A stretch of 64,000 nucleotides of DNA, taken from Lathyrus oleraceus (Eukaryota; Streptophyta; Magnoliopsida; Fabales; Fabaceae). The notes below the pieces were generated by a model, which ran no database searches, was not told where the DNA came from, and was given only the letters and a program-made list of their open reading frames with translations. Shown piece by piece: positions 45,721 to 57,439 of this stretch; position 1 is the stretch's first letter; each line of letters begins with the position of its first letter. The position numbers and the translations under genes were made by a program. The DNA lies in NCBI RefSeq assembly GCF_024323335.1, contig NC_066581.1, forward strand, positions 181,839,330-181,903,329, read 5' to 3'.

Positions 45721-48191
45721 GGACAGAAATGAAAAGAATTTGTACACCCGGCAAGTCGAAAACCCCCACAAGGGCGACTTGGGCAAAAAAGGGTATCCCG
45801 GTGGACTGAAACCCGAAAGGGCGGTCCAGGCAAAAGAGGGATTGAAACGAACAACTGCGTCCAGCATGATCGTTTGTGCTTGAGATATGACTTGGATAAT
45901 CTCCGACAGAGATCGATCGGAAGCGTCTTGTTCAGAAGACAGAAAGTGCGGAAAGTCTTGAGGACATATGAGGTGTAATCGAGTTGGAACCCGATGAGAT
46001 CACGGTTTCACATTGCCATTAGGGTAGATTTTTTCTTTTGTGCGCGATCCCCTCTTTTCAGGGATTGCTTCCTGTGTGTTGCTCGGTTCTGAGCCGTCTT
46101 TTTCAGTCAGTAAAATGCATGTTCAGTCAAATAAATTGTGTTTTTGTTTTCATTACCGCTTTGATTGCGAAAACATCCGTTTATTTTTTATAAGAATACT
46201 TGCATTTTGAAACATGGATATCCCTTCCGATGCATGCTTATAAGATTGAAATCTGAAAATCTTATTCGGAAGTTTGAGTGACCTAGGTGTTGAAATGTTG
46301 GCACGCCTGGGGCACGCTTTTATCTGACGATCTCTTGTGTAGGTACTGTTAGATATCTTCATTCACTCGAAGGTTGTGATATAGAATATTTTGACAAAAG
46401 ATCCCCACAGAGTCCAACCAGGGGAAAGGGATAGACGAACAATGAAAGGACGGTGAAGGGTTACGACGACGATCCTGGAGGGTTAATCAAGAAGACTCTT
46501 CAAAGTCCAAAGGTTGGAAGATTTGTATGAATCCCAGGAGTTCGATCTCCGTGAAGTACGGAGGGGTTGGGAATACAAGGTGATGAATCAGAAAAGTCCA
46601 GATGAGTCTGGGAGTTCTCAAAAGTGGAAAGTCAACACTGTGGTTGGAAGATGAATACCAGTATTCGACGAGTCGACGGGTGTTCCGTGTCAAAAAGGCC
46701 GTATCTCCCAAGTGGGTCTGAAAGTGTTATTTCTCTAGCCGATTCGAGATCGGTGTCTCCTTAGTGAGCTTGAAGGTTGCCATGTCCCCCAGTGGGGGTA
46801 TCCGTGGGTGGTTTGTTCCTAAGGATTGAGGATGTATACCCAGCATGGTGGTGAACGCTTGTCCCTTGCAAGGTTGTGGATGTCTATCCCCAGTAAGGCC
46901 TAGTGTATCATTTCCTCAGCAGAGTGGTGTAGGCCTTTCCCAACAGAGTTATGCATTTCCCCATCAGGGTGTGGAGTGTTTTTCCCTAGTGGATCTCCAT
47001 AGCAGAAGGTTTGTGTTGATGGTTCTCCCTCAGCAAGGTCCCCAAGCGGATCGAGTCCGGTGAAATCATCCCCAGTAGAGAAAAGCATTGGTTGCCTCCC
47101 ATAGCAGAGTAATCCTTAAGCAGTTCGGGTTCGATGGAGGTCATCCCCAGCAAGGGTTTTATTTCCCCACCAGGGTGGAAATTGACGTGGTGTTGAAATC
47201 TTCAGCATAGTTCCTGGAGCTCCCCGGTGTTGTCTCTGGAGGAGACGTGTGTTTTATGCATTCATCATTTAGATAAGCATAGAATATTGCATCATTAGTG
47301 CGTAGCATTTCCATGATCATGGGGCATTGCGCTAAAGAAAACTCATGCATCAGCATTGCAAACATATCCATTAGCCCTAAAGCCGTGGTGACCACCCGAA
47401 TTGGGTTGTTGGAAAGAAGTTTAGCATCGCACCTTTGGATCGATTTCAGAATTGGGTTCCCCAGCAGGGTAGAAAGATGTTTTCCCAACAAGTGACTCCG
47501 CAAGTGAGCGGGTATCCCGGGCAGTGTTATTCCTTAGAATTGGTAGCATCTTGCAAGCTTGGTTTGCTCCCCTGGCAGATGTGGGTGTGTCTGATCCCTC
47601 CATATAGAGTCGACCCCTTAAGCAGAAAGTGTCTGTCATTTCCTTCTGCGCTCCCCACTGAGTTATATCCTCGTGGATGACGGTTGTTTCCGTTCCCTCC
47701 CCACACCTAATGGGATGGGTGTTCCCTATTGAGCTCTTTCCTCATTAGGATGAGTCTTGATTCAGTTTGCCTTTTTGGATCGATCCTAAACTGGCTTCTT
47801 TGTGGCTGTCTCTCAGCAGACTGTTTGTTGGCTTCTACCTACGAACCGGTAGTTGTAAGTCCTATCTTTGTGGTCTTCTACCTACTAACCGGTAGATGTG
47901 AATCCTCTTTTCTCCCCGTTGTGGAGTCAACCCTTGTGCTCATCCTAGCGATGACTGTTACTTTTCTGTGGTTTTCTGCCTACTAACCTGTAGATGTAAT
48001 CCCCTCTTTGTGGTTATCATTATCCAGTTTCGGTATTGATATTCCTTTCACCTTTCGGATATTTGCTCCGAGTAAGCAACTTTATCCCCAGCGGGTCCTC
48101 TTTCATTCACCGTTTGCTGGTAATGTTTGCGGTTTCCCCTTTTGATTGGTCATCTTTGCATACCTAGTCCTGGTATCCCGATGCCTTTCTT

Positions 48192-48620
48192 GTCGGTCGA
48201 TTTATCCATTTAACAACCTACAACCCGGTTATGGATAATCTTCCATGCGAGTATGTTATCTACGTTTTGACGGCTATAGATAATATATCTCATGCGCTCT
48301 TGGGTCGAAGTCGTCCTCCCCAGTTGAGTAAGATTCGTATTCCTTATGAAATCGAATGTCCATCCTTTAACAAGTTTGCTTTCGCTCTCTTCAGGATGAT
48401 GTCGGTCGATTTATCCATTTAACAACCTACAAACCGGTTATGGATAATCTTCCATGCGAGTATGTTATCTACGTTTTGACGGCTATAGATGATATATCTC
48501 ATGCGCTCTTTGGTCAATCTTTTGATTGTTTTCACCATCTGAGTAAGATTCGTATTCCTTATGGAATCGAATGTCCATCCTTTAACAAGATCGCTTTTCT
48601 AGCCCTCTTCAGGATGATGA
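48192..48620 (+). repeat. Tandem duplication, 209-bp period, in F 3' region
   Basis: 48192-48400 and 48401-48620 share GTCGGTCGATTTATCCATTT, GGATAATCTTCCATGCGAG, GACGGCTATAGAT and GAGTAAGATTCGTATTCCTT. Diverged relatives occur in E at 60717-61500. Confidence 0.88.
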
Positions 48621-48623
48621 GTG

Positions 48624-48628
48624 TTTTG
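48624..48628. repeat. Target site duplication of G, left copy (TTTTG)
   Basis: TTTTG here and at 50617-50621 flank G. E has GAGTGTTTTGGCATATATACC uninterrupted at the homologous place (about 61491). Confidence 0.9.
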
Positions 48629-50616
48629 TGTAACACCCCGATAAAATAAGATAATTATTTAATTTAAGTTAATAATATATTTATTAATTTAATTAAATAA
48701 TTGGAATATTATTATTGGATTATTAATTTTTATTGGAATAAAAGTTGGAATTAGAAAAGATCCCATTTGGTAAAAAGAGAGTTTTTCACGTGAATACAGA
48801 AAAACGACTCTAAAGTGGAAAAGGGAAAAAGGGCAAAGAGCCAGAGAACAAGGGTTGAAGAGAGGAAGAGCTTGAAGCTGAAGGATTGCCGGATTAACTC
48901 AGGTAAGGGGGGTTTATCGTCGTTTAATGGGTATTATGGGATAACATGTAGTGGGTAGTGATAGACCATTGATTTGACTCTATTTGGAATGATGCATGAT
49001 GAAATTGTGAACTTTTGGATGAACGAAATTGGATTATGATTGAAGGGAATTCGTAGGAATTAGATGTAATAATGTTAGGATTTGTGAAATCGAATAGGGT
49101 ATGATTCATGTTAGATGATATGAACGATTAATGTGAAAAAGTGGATTGTATGAGGTTGGAATTGGGAGATCTCGTAGCAGAGAAAACCATAGCAGATCTG
49201 GAAATCTGGTTTCTGGTCATACGCATATGGCGCTAGGCAATACGCGTATGAGATGGTCTGGTACGCGTATGGCATTAGGCAATACGCGTATGGATGAGGA
49301 AGATGATGTTTTGAACGTGGTTTGGTCTCTGTTGGTACGCGTATGGGGAAGGGGTACGCGTAGCATACGCGTATGAGACAGGTGGTACGCGTATGGGATT
49401 GGCTGAGGAGTGGGCCATACGCGTATGGGACTAGGCAATACGCGTATGGGCAGATTTGTGATTTTTCTGTGCTGTTGTTGTGTAGTTTTTGGTTGCTCAG
49501 CTGAGTAATGTAATTTAGCTGAGGTATGATAGAGTAGGGATCATTTCCCGTTGTTTTGAGTAGTATAGGTATTAGTAGAGTGTGTTAATACTGTGATTGA
49601 TTATGTGGTATGACATGATATGATTATGTGGTAAATATGTTGATGATGTATGATGGTATGCATAATGTTGTGAATGTATCTATTGTGTATGAAATTATGA
49701 ATGGACTGTTTATGGCTTAGAGTGTGAGCATATGTCCATTGTGGATGATTATTGATGTTTGCATGACTAAGTGATTTAGCTTGCATATTGTGGCCTTTAT
49801 GGTGGTAGCTAATTCCCATGGTGAGGAATTAGTGAGTTAGTATTGTGGATTGTTGTTGATGTTTGCATGCTAGGTGATTAGCGTGCATATCATAGCCCTT
49901 GGGGTGGTAGCTAATTCCCATGGTGAGGAATTAGTGAGTGAGTCACTAGGTCTCAAATGAGTGGGACTAGTGAGCTTGGTAGCCGTACCTGGATTTGGTC
50001 GGTGAGGTTGAACTATATGTTCACGAATAGTCGGTACCGCATGCATGGAGTCTCATTGCATAATGTATGTATGTATGGCGTATAATATGAATGGATGTAT
50101 TCCAATATTATACGTGTGTTTTATGGTTGTGTTGAGTTTGAGTATGATGATGATGATGATTATGAGTTGATATTGCCGTTGCTGAATATGTGTGATCTGA
50201 TTAGGGTGATGATATGTGTTAAATTACTCAGCATTACATGATATTTTATAATGCTTATTATATCGATTGAGGAACTCACCCTTACAACTATTTTTCAGGT
50301 AACGAGCAGTGATTGAGTAGAAGCTAGTGCTTGGAGTCTAGTGTAGTTCCTTAGTGGGTCATGCTCTGGTAGATGTAACATCGGGACGGGATGTTTTACC
50401 TTGTTGAATAATTTTACATGTAATGTGTTACATGTTTTGCATGATTGATTTGATTTCTATCCGCTGCGAATTATGCAAATGCTATTTTGATTAAATAAAG
50501 AGCATGACAGTTATTTTGGTGTGAACTGATTGTGTGACACCCTTGATTGCATATCTACTCTGATTTATATTTGTTGTTTTAAATTAAATTTTGGGGTATT
50601 TTAGAAGGGTGTTACA
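48629..50616. mobile_element. Element G: solo LTR with Tekay/Del-type ends (1988 bp)
   Basis: It begins TGTAACACCCCGATAAAATA and ends AGAAGGGTGTTACA, the inverted TGTAACAC/GTGTTACA ends usual for Tekay/Del chromoviruses in plants. It is flanked by perfect TTTTG duplications. It contains no coding region, primer site or second LTR, so it is best read as a solo LTR. The strand is not certain from the ends. An AT-rich first 150 bp and a TACGCGTA cluster (49217-49449) stand out. The lineage name is inferred from the ends only. Confidence 0.8.
49217..49449. repeat. Cluster of nine palindromic TACGCGTA motifs in G
   Basis: TACGCGTA occurs nine times between 49241 and 49446, plus a variant TACGCATA at 49220. 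Several are longer 12-bp palindromes CATACGCGTATG. Spacing is irregular (about 14-70 bp), with recurring links such as TAGGCAA. Confidence 0.9.
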
Positions 50617-51645
50617 TTTTGGAACACAAACCAATTCACGCTTTGGTCGGTCACCTTTTTCATGCCTACAAACCGGTATCCTTGGTGTTCCTTCCTGTCT
50701 GCTCTCTGTTGTGTTCAGTATCCCCAGAAGAGTTCTCCTTCTCCGTTGGTGTCGATAAACGTTGAGTTTTTCCTATGCGTCCGATGACGTATAGTTGCTT
50801 GTTCCCCACAGATCGTTTGGCAATGCCTGATGATTCCCCTCAGAGTTACCTCTCCGTTGGTTTCGATAAACGTCGAGTTTTTCCTATTCGTCCGATGACG
50901 TCTAGTTGTACCCTTCCCCATGCAGAGTTACCTCTCCGTTGGTCTTGGTAAACGTGGAGTTTTTCTCATTCGTCCGTTGACGTCTGATTGTATATCCTAT
51001 TCTCCAGTCATTCGTTAATGTCTGGTTGATTCCCAGCCAGAATCCCCCATAGAGTCGTCGGTGGACGTCCTATTCGGTTTCCGGTTGTTGTATCCCTTCC
51101 CTAGTGAAGCTTTCTTCTTCTCCATTGGTGTCGATAAACGTCGAGCTTCTCCCGTTCGTCCGTTGACGTCTGGTCGAGTCTTCCCAGTTCATCCGTCGTC
51201 CGTTGATGTCTGGTTACCTCTCTGTTGGTCTTGGTAAACGTCGAGTTTTTCCTGGTCGTCCCCAGTAGAGTTACCTCTCCGTTGGTTTTGGTAAACGATG
51301 AGTTTTTCCCATTACGTCCGTTGACGTATGGTTGTATCTCTTCCAGTCATTCATTAATGTCTGGTTACCTCTCCATTGGTCTCGGGAAACGTTGAGTTTT
51401 TCCTAGTCGTCCGTTGACGTCTAGTTGTGATTCCCATTCCCATTCATCGTGTTGTGATGTCTGGATGTGACTATACCTTTGAAAAAAATCAAATGTCTCA
51501 GTAATAAGGATCAGATCCCAGTGGACGTTTCCGTTGGTGGATCCCCGCATTGTGCAAATTTCTGCGGTTCTTCGGTATTCAATCCCTGTTTACCCTGAAA
51601 GTCTGACAGCCGTTGCTCTCATCCATTCGGATTCCCAGTTGATTG
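50617..51645 (+). repeat. F 3' untranslated region, second part, with a seven-unit minisatellite
   Basis: From about 50733 to 51430 a unit with CTCTCCGTTGGT, TAAACGTCGAGTTTTTCC and CGTCCGTTGACGTCTGGTTG repeats about seven times, with spacers of 10-120 bp. TCCCCAGAAGAGT (50721-50733) and TCCCCAGTAGAGT (51259-51271) lie between units. No coding region is present. The motif GACGTC and the TAAACGT/ACGTCGA blocks give each unit small inverted repeats. Confidence 0.8.
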
Positions 51646-51657
51646 AATAGGGGCAGC
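51646..51657 (+). promoter_or_regulatory. Polypurine-like tract of F
   Basis: AATAGGGGCAGC directly precedes the 3' LTR. E has AATAGGGGCATT at the same place (62348-62359), so the core AATAGGGGCA is conserved between subfamilies. Confidence 0.75.
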
Positions 51658-53475
51658 TGTAGCACCTCAAATTTGCACCTCCCATTTTGTACATTCATTC
51701 TCATATTAGGTCATTAACATTACATAGTCCACTGCATAGCATTGCATTGTCCTTTGCCCAAGTGCAAGTCATCAGACAAGATTAGGTCAAGATGATTAGG
51801 AGATCAGTTAATCAAGCAAACAAGTGCAATCCCTATTGAGGCAAAGCCATAGGGTTGATTCATCAAGTTCATGTGACCTAGGGATCATTTTGGGGTGGTT
51901 TGGCCAAAGATTGGATGATCAAAGCTCAACAGTCAAGCTGAATTTCATCTGAAACCCTAGAAAGTCAACTGTGGTCAACTGCGCCTGAAATCAAGGATTT
52001 GAAGGTGAGAAATGGTTAGAAAGGCCTCATTCATGTCCATACAAGTCTCATTTGACATTTCAAAGATCAAGATTGAAGAATTTGAGGTCAGATGAAAAGT
52101 TTCCAAAAATAGTAAGTGACCTGTAATTTCAAACTGCCAAAAATGGAAAGGTCTTCTCCTCAAATTTACATCATCATACAAGCTTCAAATGGAATTTTGT
52201 CCAACATGAAAGTTGAATATCTTGCTCTCACTTTTTTTCCAAAAAGTCCAAGAACATCCATTTCTCATGTGTGGTTGGCAAGTTATGATCAAATCATTAT
52301 CAAGAAATTTTGAACTTCAAAGTGGGATAACTTTCACACCATTTGGCCAAATTGAGTGGGGTTTTTTGCTACAATCTCCATTTGACATGTTCTATCCAAA
52401 TCATTCATCATATTTCATCAAAAGTCATCACATCAAAATGGCATTTTTCAAGTGACTTGAATTTAAAAAAAAGGAGGGAGAAAAGTGACTTTTCAAACTA
52501 TGCATTTGCCACACATAATTCCACTTGAATTTGGTCTTAAATGAAATTTGGAGTGTGTTTGGACAGGTTTTCGTGCACTGTAGCAAGGCATTGCATACAT
52601 GAGGTTATTTTGGCCAATTACACATAAACTTGCATTTTCACTAATCACTTTGGTTTTGGCTAAGCTTGATCAACAAAGTTGATTAACAGCACATATAAAT
52701 AGTTAATCCTAACTGAATTCATCATGAACATCTCATTTGAACAGATCTAGATCAAGAATTGCACAATTCTCTCAAAACTTTTCCTCTCATTTCTCTGCAA
52801 AATCTTCATAGAACTTGCATTGATCTTTGTTGTTCCAACATACACAAGCTTATTGGAGTTGAATTGAAGCAAGGAATAGCCACTGTTGAGCCAAATCGAG
52901 GACTGTAGCAAGAAGCTCCATCAATGGCATTTGGAAATTTGAGCTACTTCAAGGACAATTAAGCCACGATCCATCATCCATTCATCAACTGGAGCATTGT
53001 AGAGCTGCTGTTTGCACATTTCAAACCTTGAAAATCACGATTCCATTACTGCACTTAGATTAAGGTTAGTTTTCGATGATCGAGATTCATGAAATTGTGC
53101 TATGTATCTGATAGATCATTCCATGAGGAGTAGGCTGAGCTTTATAGTTTGGATTTTCATCAAGAAATGAGAGAGATATGTGGATTTCAATTTTGATGTG
53201 CAAAACTTTCCTTGCTCGATCTGGATTTGTTAGTATGAATTAGGATGAGTCATGTTAGGATTGTTGTTGTGCTTGAGAAGACGAATATATTGATGTATCA
53301 TTTGTTGATTTCTGCGAAAATTGTTCATCACCTGGATTTTGGATGAAGAACATGTTGAATGCGCGCACGAACCCTAGCCAGAACGCGTTTGATCTTCATA
53401 TTCGTTTGTTTTGCATGGTTTTGATGTTTGTATGCCATGAAGCCACTCACGCGTCGCCACCTGGATTAGTGAAAC

Positions 53476-53499
53476 GGCGCGTTTCACTTGAAACGCGCC
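53476..53499 (+). other. 24-bp palindrome in the F right LTR, missing from the left
   Basis: GGCGCGTTTCA, CT, TGAAACGCGCC: 11-bp perfect arms around two bases. The left LTR has only GGCGCC at the same place (38295-38300). Confidence 0.9.
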
Positions 53500-53939
53500 A
53501 GGTTTGAATTTGGAGCCAGTTCGATTCTGGCAGATAGCGCTTTTCATTTTGTGTCTTTGGCAATTTTCTCATTTCACTTATCATGTTCACCTTGCTTTGT
53601 TCATCTTTTTTTTAATTTTTCACCACACTAAATAATTCATATCTCATTCAATATTTGTCCAATTAACATGAGGTTTTTTCCATGATGATCCTTGCCATGC
53701 CTAGTATTTTTTGATGATTTTTGTGGAAATTGTGCACGTGTGGATTTCTGTTTTGGCTAGGGTTTGCTCATACATGTCATTTGTTGCACCTTGTTTACCA
53801 TTTTGATCATGAAATGATGATGCTTAATTGGATGGAGCTGAAACTTTGTGTGCATAATCTAGACACCTTGAGGAGCATTTTGGTATATAGTTTGTGATTT
53901 TTGCATTCCTGGATTGTGAGATATGCTATGATCATTAGA

Positions 53940-53962
53940 GGTGTGACAATTTGTGTCACACC
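53940..53962 (+). other. Conserved LTR hairpin GGTGTGACA / TGTCACACC (F right copy)
   Basis: Identical to the left F LTR copy at 38741-38763. Confidence 0.75.
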
Positions 53963-56422
53963 ATTTCATGTCCAACTTCTTGATTTTTGTTACCATGCCA
54001 TATGAACTCCAGATGACCTGAATTTTTGCATGTTGAATCTTCTGGATGTTAAGTTTTTGATGTGAACTTTTGTGGATTTTTTTAGTGCATTTCCAATTTG
54101 ATTGAGGTTTTCTTCCTTGTTTCACCAAATGTGAACTTTTTGTGAGTCATGATTTTATTTGATTTGTGAAATTCTCATTGTTTATTGGATGGACTTGAAA
54201 CTTTGCATGTGTATTATAGACATCTTGAAGTTTGCCATGGCTTTGGTTTCACTCATTTATCTTATGCCAATTCTGTTTTATGATTGATTTATGTTGATGC
54301 ATGATTTGGTGCCATGTATGAGCTTGTTTGAACATGTCTTGACTTGATGAATTTAATTGACTTGCTTCCCTTTGTCCAAATGACTTGAAATTTGGTGTGT
54401 AGCTCATGTTATGAATGCTGATTGACCATGAATTTTTTGGGAATTTATTGAAATGTTTGTGAGTTGATTTGAGTTGAATCTTTCTGTTTGCTTCTATGAG
54501 CTTCAAATTGTATGCTTTGTACTCTTTGCCTCATGAAATGATAATGGTTGATGATATGAATGTGAGACCACTTGGATTTGTTTCTTATTTGATTAATCTT
54601 GATTTTTGATAAGTTTCATATTCTGTTGTGAATTATTTCTCTCATTTTGACCCTAGGCCTTGTCCTAGAGGTTTGCTTCTCACATTTGAGCTTTGTTTCA
54701 GGTCAAAGAGCACAATTGCTTATGCTTGATGATGTGCACTCAATTGGAGTTGGTTTATTGCTTCTCTATGACTAACCTTGAGTTTGTTGTGTAGGCATTG
54801 AGACTTATGCTTATGCCTTGTGGCTTGCACCTTTGTGCATTAATGCTTGTTATCTGTTTGTGCTGTGGACTTGTAATTTTCTATTTGACTTTTGTTTGAG
54901 CTGAGTACTGATTATGTTGAATTGATTTCAGGTACCTTAGTTGCTATAGTTCCTTTGTGAACTTGCTTTTGCTTTGCTTGCTAGCTTGAGCATTGAGGTA
55001 TAATGATTTCTTCTCCATGTAGTCTGGAAGACCTGGCCTGTTACTTGGCCAGGCACCTGTCTGAAGTCCTCCTTAAGAGGCAATGCTTGTGATTATTTAT
55101 TTTTGTCCCCAAGCAGGAAAAGACCTTTGATAAGGCAATTGGCAGACACAAGAGATGTGCAATCCATCTCCTGCTATTCAGTTGAGTCGTCCCTCTGCTC
55201 ACACCACTGTGTTGATGCATTATAGACATTAACCCAAGATCCTTGTACAGTTGTACAGTTGAGTCAGTGTCATAAGTGTAGAAGGGTTCCCACTTTCTGA
55301 ACCCACACTTCTTTGTCTGAAGCTCTCCCAGGCCAGGGATAAGAGTTGTGAAGTCTCATCTTCACTCACCTTTCATCAGCTTCACCTTAACTCTCAATGT
55401 TAAGGTTAAGAGCTAACATCACCCTGATACAGTTGGTTTGCTTTGCAGCCTAACCCTTGTTTGAGCCCCACTTGTGTGTATATAGTGTGTGCTATTTGTG
55501 TTTGTTTGCCTTGCTTTGCCTGTGCTGAATAGGATAACTTGCTCCCTGTGCATGTTAGATAGCAACCTTGACTTAGGGATGATTTGCATGATAACATCTA
55601 GGCTCGAGTCGTAGTATCCCTAGTTGTGTCTCCCTCTGTTATCTGATTAGGCTAGTCCTTTGTCCCTGCGTAGGGGAACTACGTCACCCTGATCCTCATA
55701 CCAGATGAGGTACGTAGGCAGGAGATGAGCTGATCTCTCCGGGCGCCCTTTTGTTTTGTCTTTGTGTGTGTCAGGAGATGGATATAAGCCCAGCAATTGG
55801 CATTCCGTATCCTCTTGTTGTGTGCTTGGAGTCCGGTATAAGTCCATCAAGTGGCATTTGGTTTCCAGTGTGGGTGTGTTTGGTCCGGAAGCTGATATAA
55901 GTCCAGCGATTGGCATTCGGGTTCCATTTTTGCCTGTGTCTGTGTGGTTTTGTTTGTGTGCGTTAGCCGAGCTACGAATGCTCTGATTCTTCTTAGTCCA
56001 AGAAGATACGTATGCATAGGATGCGACATCCTAGCGAGCATGTGTTTTCCCCCAGTCCGAACTACTTCGACTCTGATGTTTATGCTTGATAGACTAAGTA
56101 GGCCCAGGATACGATATCCTGCCGAGTCAGTCTTGTTTGTTTTCTTGTGTCTCTTTCAGCCAGTGTTTGTTTGTTTATGAGTAGTGTTTTAGCAACCATT
56201 TTCCTTCCTTTTGTGCGTGGATCCCGTCGAGTACGACGGATGCGTAGGGGTGCTAATACCTTCCCTTCGCATAACCGACTCCCGATCCCATTCTCTTTGG
56301 TCGCGAGACCATGTCTTTTCCAGGTTTACTTCGAGCGTTTCCTTTCCCTCTTTGGGGATAAATAACGCACGGTGGCGGCTCTGTTGTTCTTGTTTCCCGC
56401 CGGTTTTTCGCGTAATGCGACA

Positions 56423-56427
56423 CCATG
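56423..56427. repeat. Target site duplication of F, right copy (CCATG)
   Basis: Identical to 36476-36480. Integrase coding sequence continues at 56428. Confidence 0.95.
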
Positions 56428-57439
56428 GCTAAAAAGATGTTGAGAGCAGGCTACTATTGGCTGACAATGGAGTCTGACTGCTGCAAATATGTGAAGAAAT
56501 GCCACAAGTGTCAGATTTACGCGGATAAGATTCATATTCCTCCGACACTTCTGAATGTGATTTCATCACCATGGCCTTTCTCTATGTGGGGAATCGACAT
56601 GATCGGCATGATTGAACCGAAGGAGTCCAATGGGCACAGGTTTATTCTCGTAGCAATTGACTACTTCACCAAATGGGTTGAAGTCGCTTCGTATGCGAAT
56701 GTGACCAGGCAGGTGGTTGTGAAGTTTATCAAGAACCAGCTGATTTTGCCGTTATGGTGTGCCAGATAAGATCATTACTGATAATAGATCTAATCTGAAT
56801 AATAAAATGATGGATGAGTTGTGCGCTGAGTTCAACATTGCACACCATAATTCCTCTCCTTACAGACCAAAGATGAATGGGGCTGTTGAAGCTGCTAATA
56901 AGAACATCAAGAAGATTATCCAGAAGATGACAGTCACGTACAAAGATTGGCATGAGATGCTGCCGTTTGCTTTGCATGGATATCGTACATTTGTCCGCAC
57001 TTCAACAGGGGCAACCCCTTTCTCTCTTGTTTACAGCATGGAGGTTGTTCTCCCAGTAGAGGTGGAGATCCCATCAATGAGAGTCTTGATGGAAGCCAAG
57101 TTGACTGATGCTGAATGGATTCAGAGTCGTTATGACCAACTGAATTTGATTGAAGAGAAGCGATAGACTGCCATGTGCCATGGTCAGTTATATCAACAGA
57201 GAATGAAGAAAGCATTCGATAAGAAGGTCAAGCCTCATGTGTTCCGAGAAGGTGACCTCGTGCTCAAGAAAGTTTTGTCTTTCGCGCCCGATTCCAGGGG
57301 CAAGTGGACTCCAAACTACGAAGGTCCATATGTTGTTAAGAGAGCCTTTTCAGACGGTGCTTTGATGCTTACAACAATGGATGGGGAGGATTTCACTCGT
57401 CCTGTGAATTCAGATGCAGCAAAGAAATACTTTGCCTAA
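56428..57439 (+). pseudogene. E integrase, C-terminal portion (frameshift and stop)
   Basis: It continues the pol frame cut at 36480. The Cys pair of the HHCC zinc domain is CHKCQ near 56505. The first catalytic Asp is in MWGIDMIG. A run of four T at 56744-56747 shifts the frame, and the second Asp (ITDNRSN, where relatives have DNGSN) is in the new frame. The Glu region is PYRPKMNGAVEAANK. A TAG at 57164-57166 precedes the C-terminal domain (FREGDLVLKKV, GKWTPNYEGPYVVKRAF, NSDAAKKYFA). Integrase is inactive both by these breaks and by the F insertion. Confidence 0.92.

Larger units (their letters stand above)
45721..48628 (+). other. F 3' untranslated region, first part
   Basis: About 2.9 kb without coding capacity. 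A CCCGAAAGGG hairpin repeat follows the pol end (45812-45821). Many short motifs like TCCCCAGCAGAGT occur (for example 46913-46926 and 47457-47470, each with one mismatch). Blocks CTACCNACNAACCGGTAGNTGT occur near 47836-47996. Part of a longer repeat is duplicated at 48192-48620. It corresponds to 57440-62347 of E. Confidence 0.7.
36481..56422 (+). mobile_element. Element F: non-autonomous Ogre-type retrotransposon (19.9 kb including nested G)
   Basis: Near-identical LTRs (4742 and 4765 bp) flank a tRNA-Arg type primer site, a leader without ORF1, one open gag-like ORF, a fragmentary pol and a long repeat-rich 3' region holding solo LTR G. Without G and its TSD copy it is about 17.9 kb. The TSD is CCATG. 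The LTRs differ by about 1.2% in the first 1.2 kb compared by eye. Protease, most of RT and integrase are deleted, so mobility would need enzymes from a relative such as E. Confidence 0.92.
51658..56422 (+). repeat. 3' LTR of F (4765 bp)
   Basis: From TGTAGCACCTC to GCGACA. It matches the left LTR with few changes, including an extra palindromic segment at 53475-53499. TATAAATA is at 52694-52701 and the shared hairpin at 53940-53962. Confidence 0.95.

Noticed and set aside
48629..50616. DNA transposon with TGTAACAC terminal inverted repeats
   Set aside because: The ends are the short TG...CA inverted ends of an LTR, the duplication is 5 bp as for LTR elements, and no transposase or long terminal inverted repeats are present.
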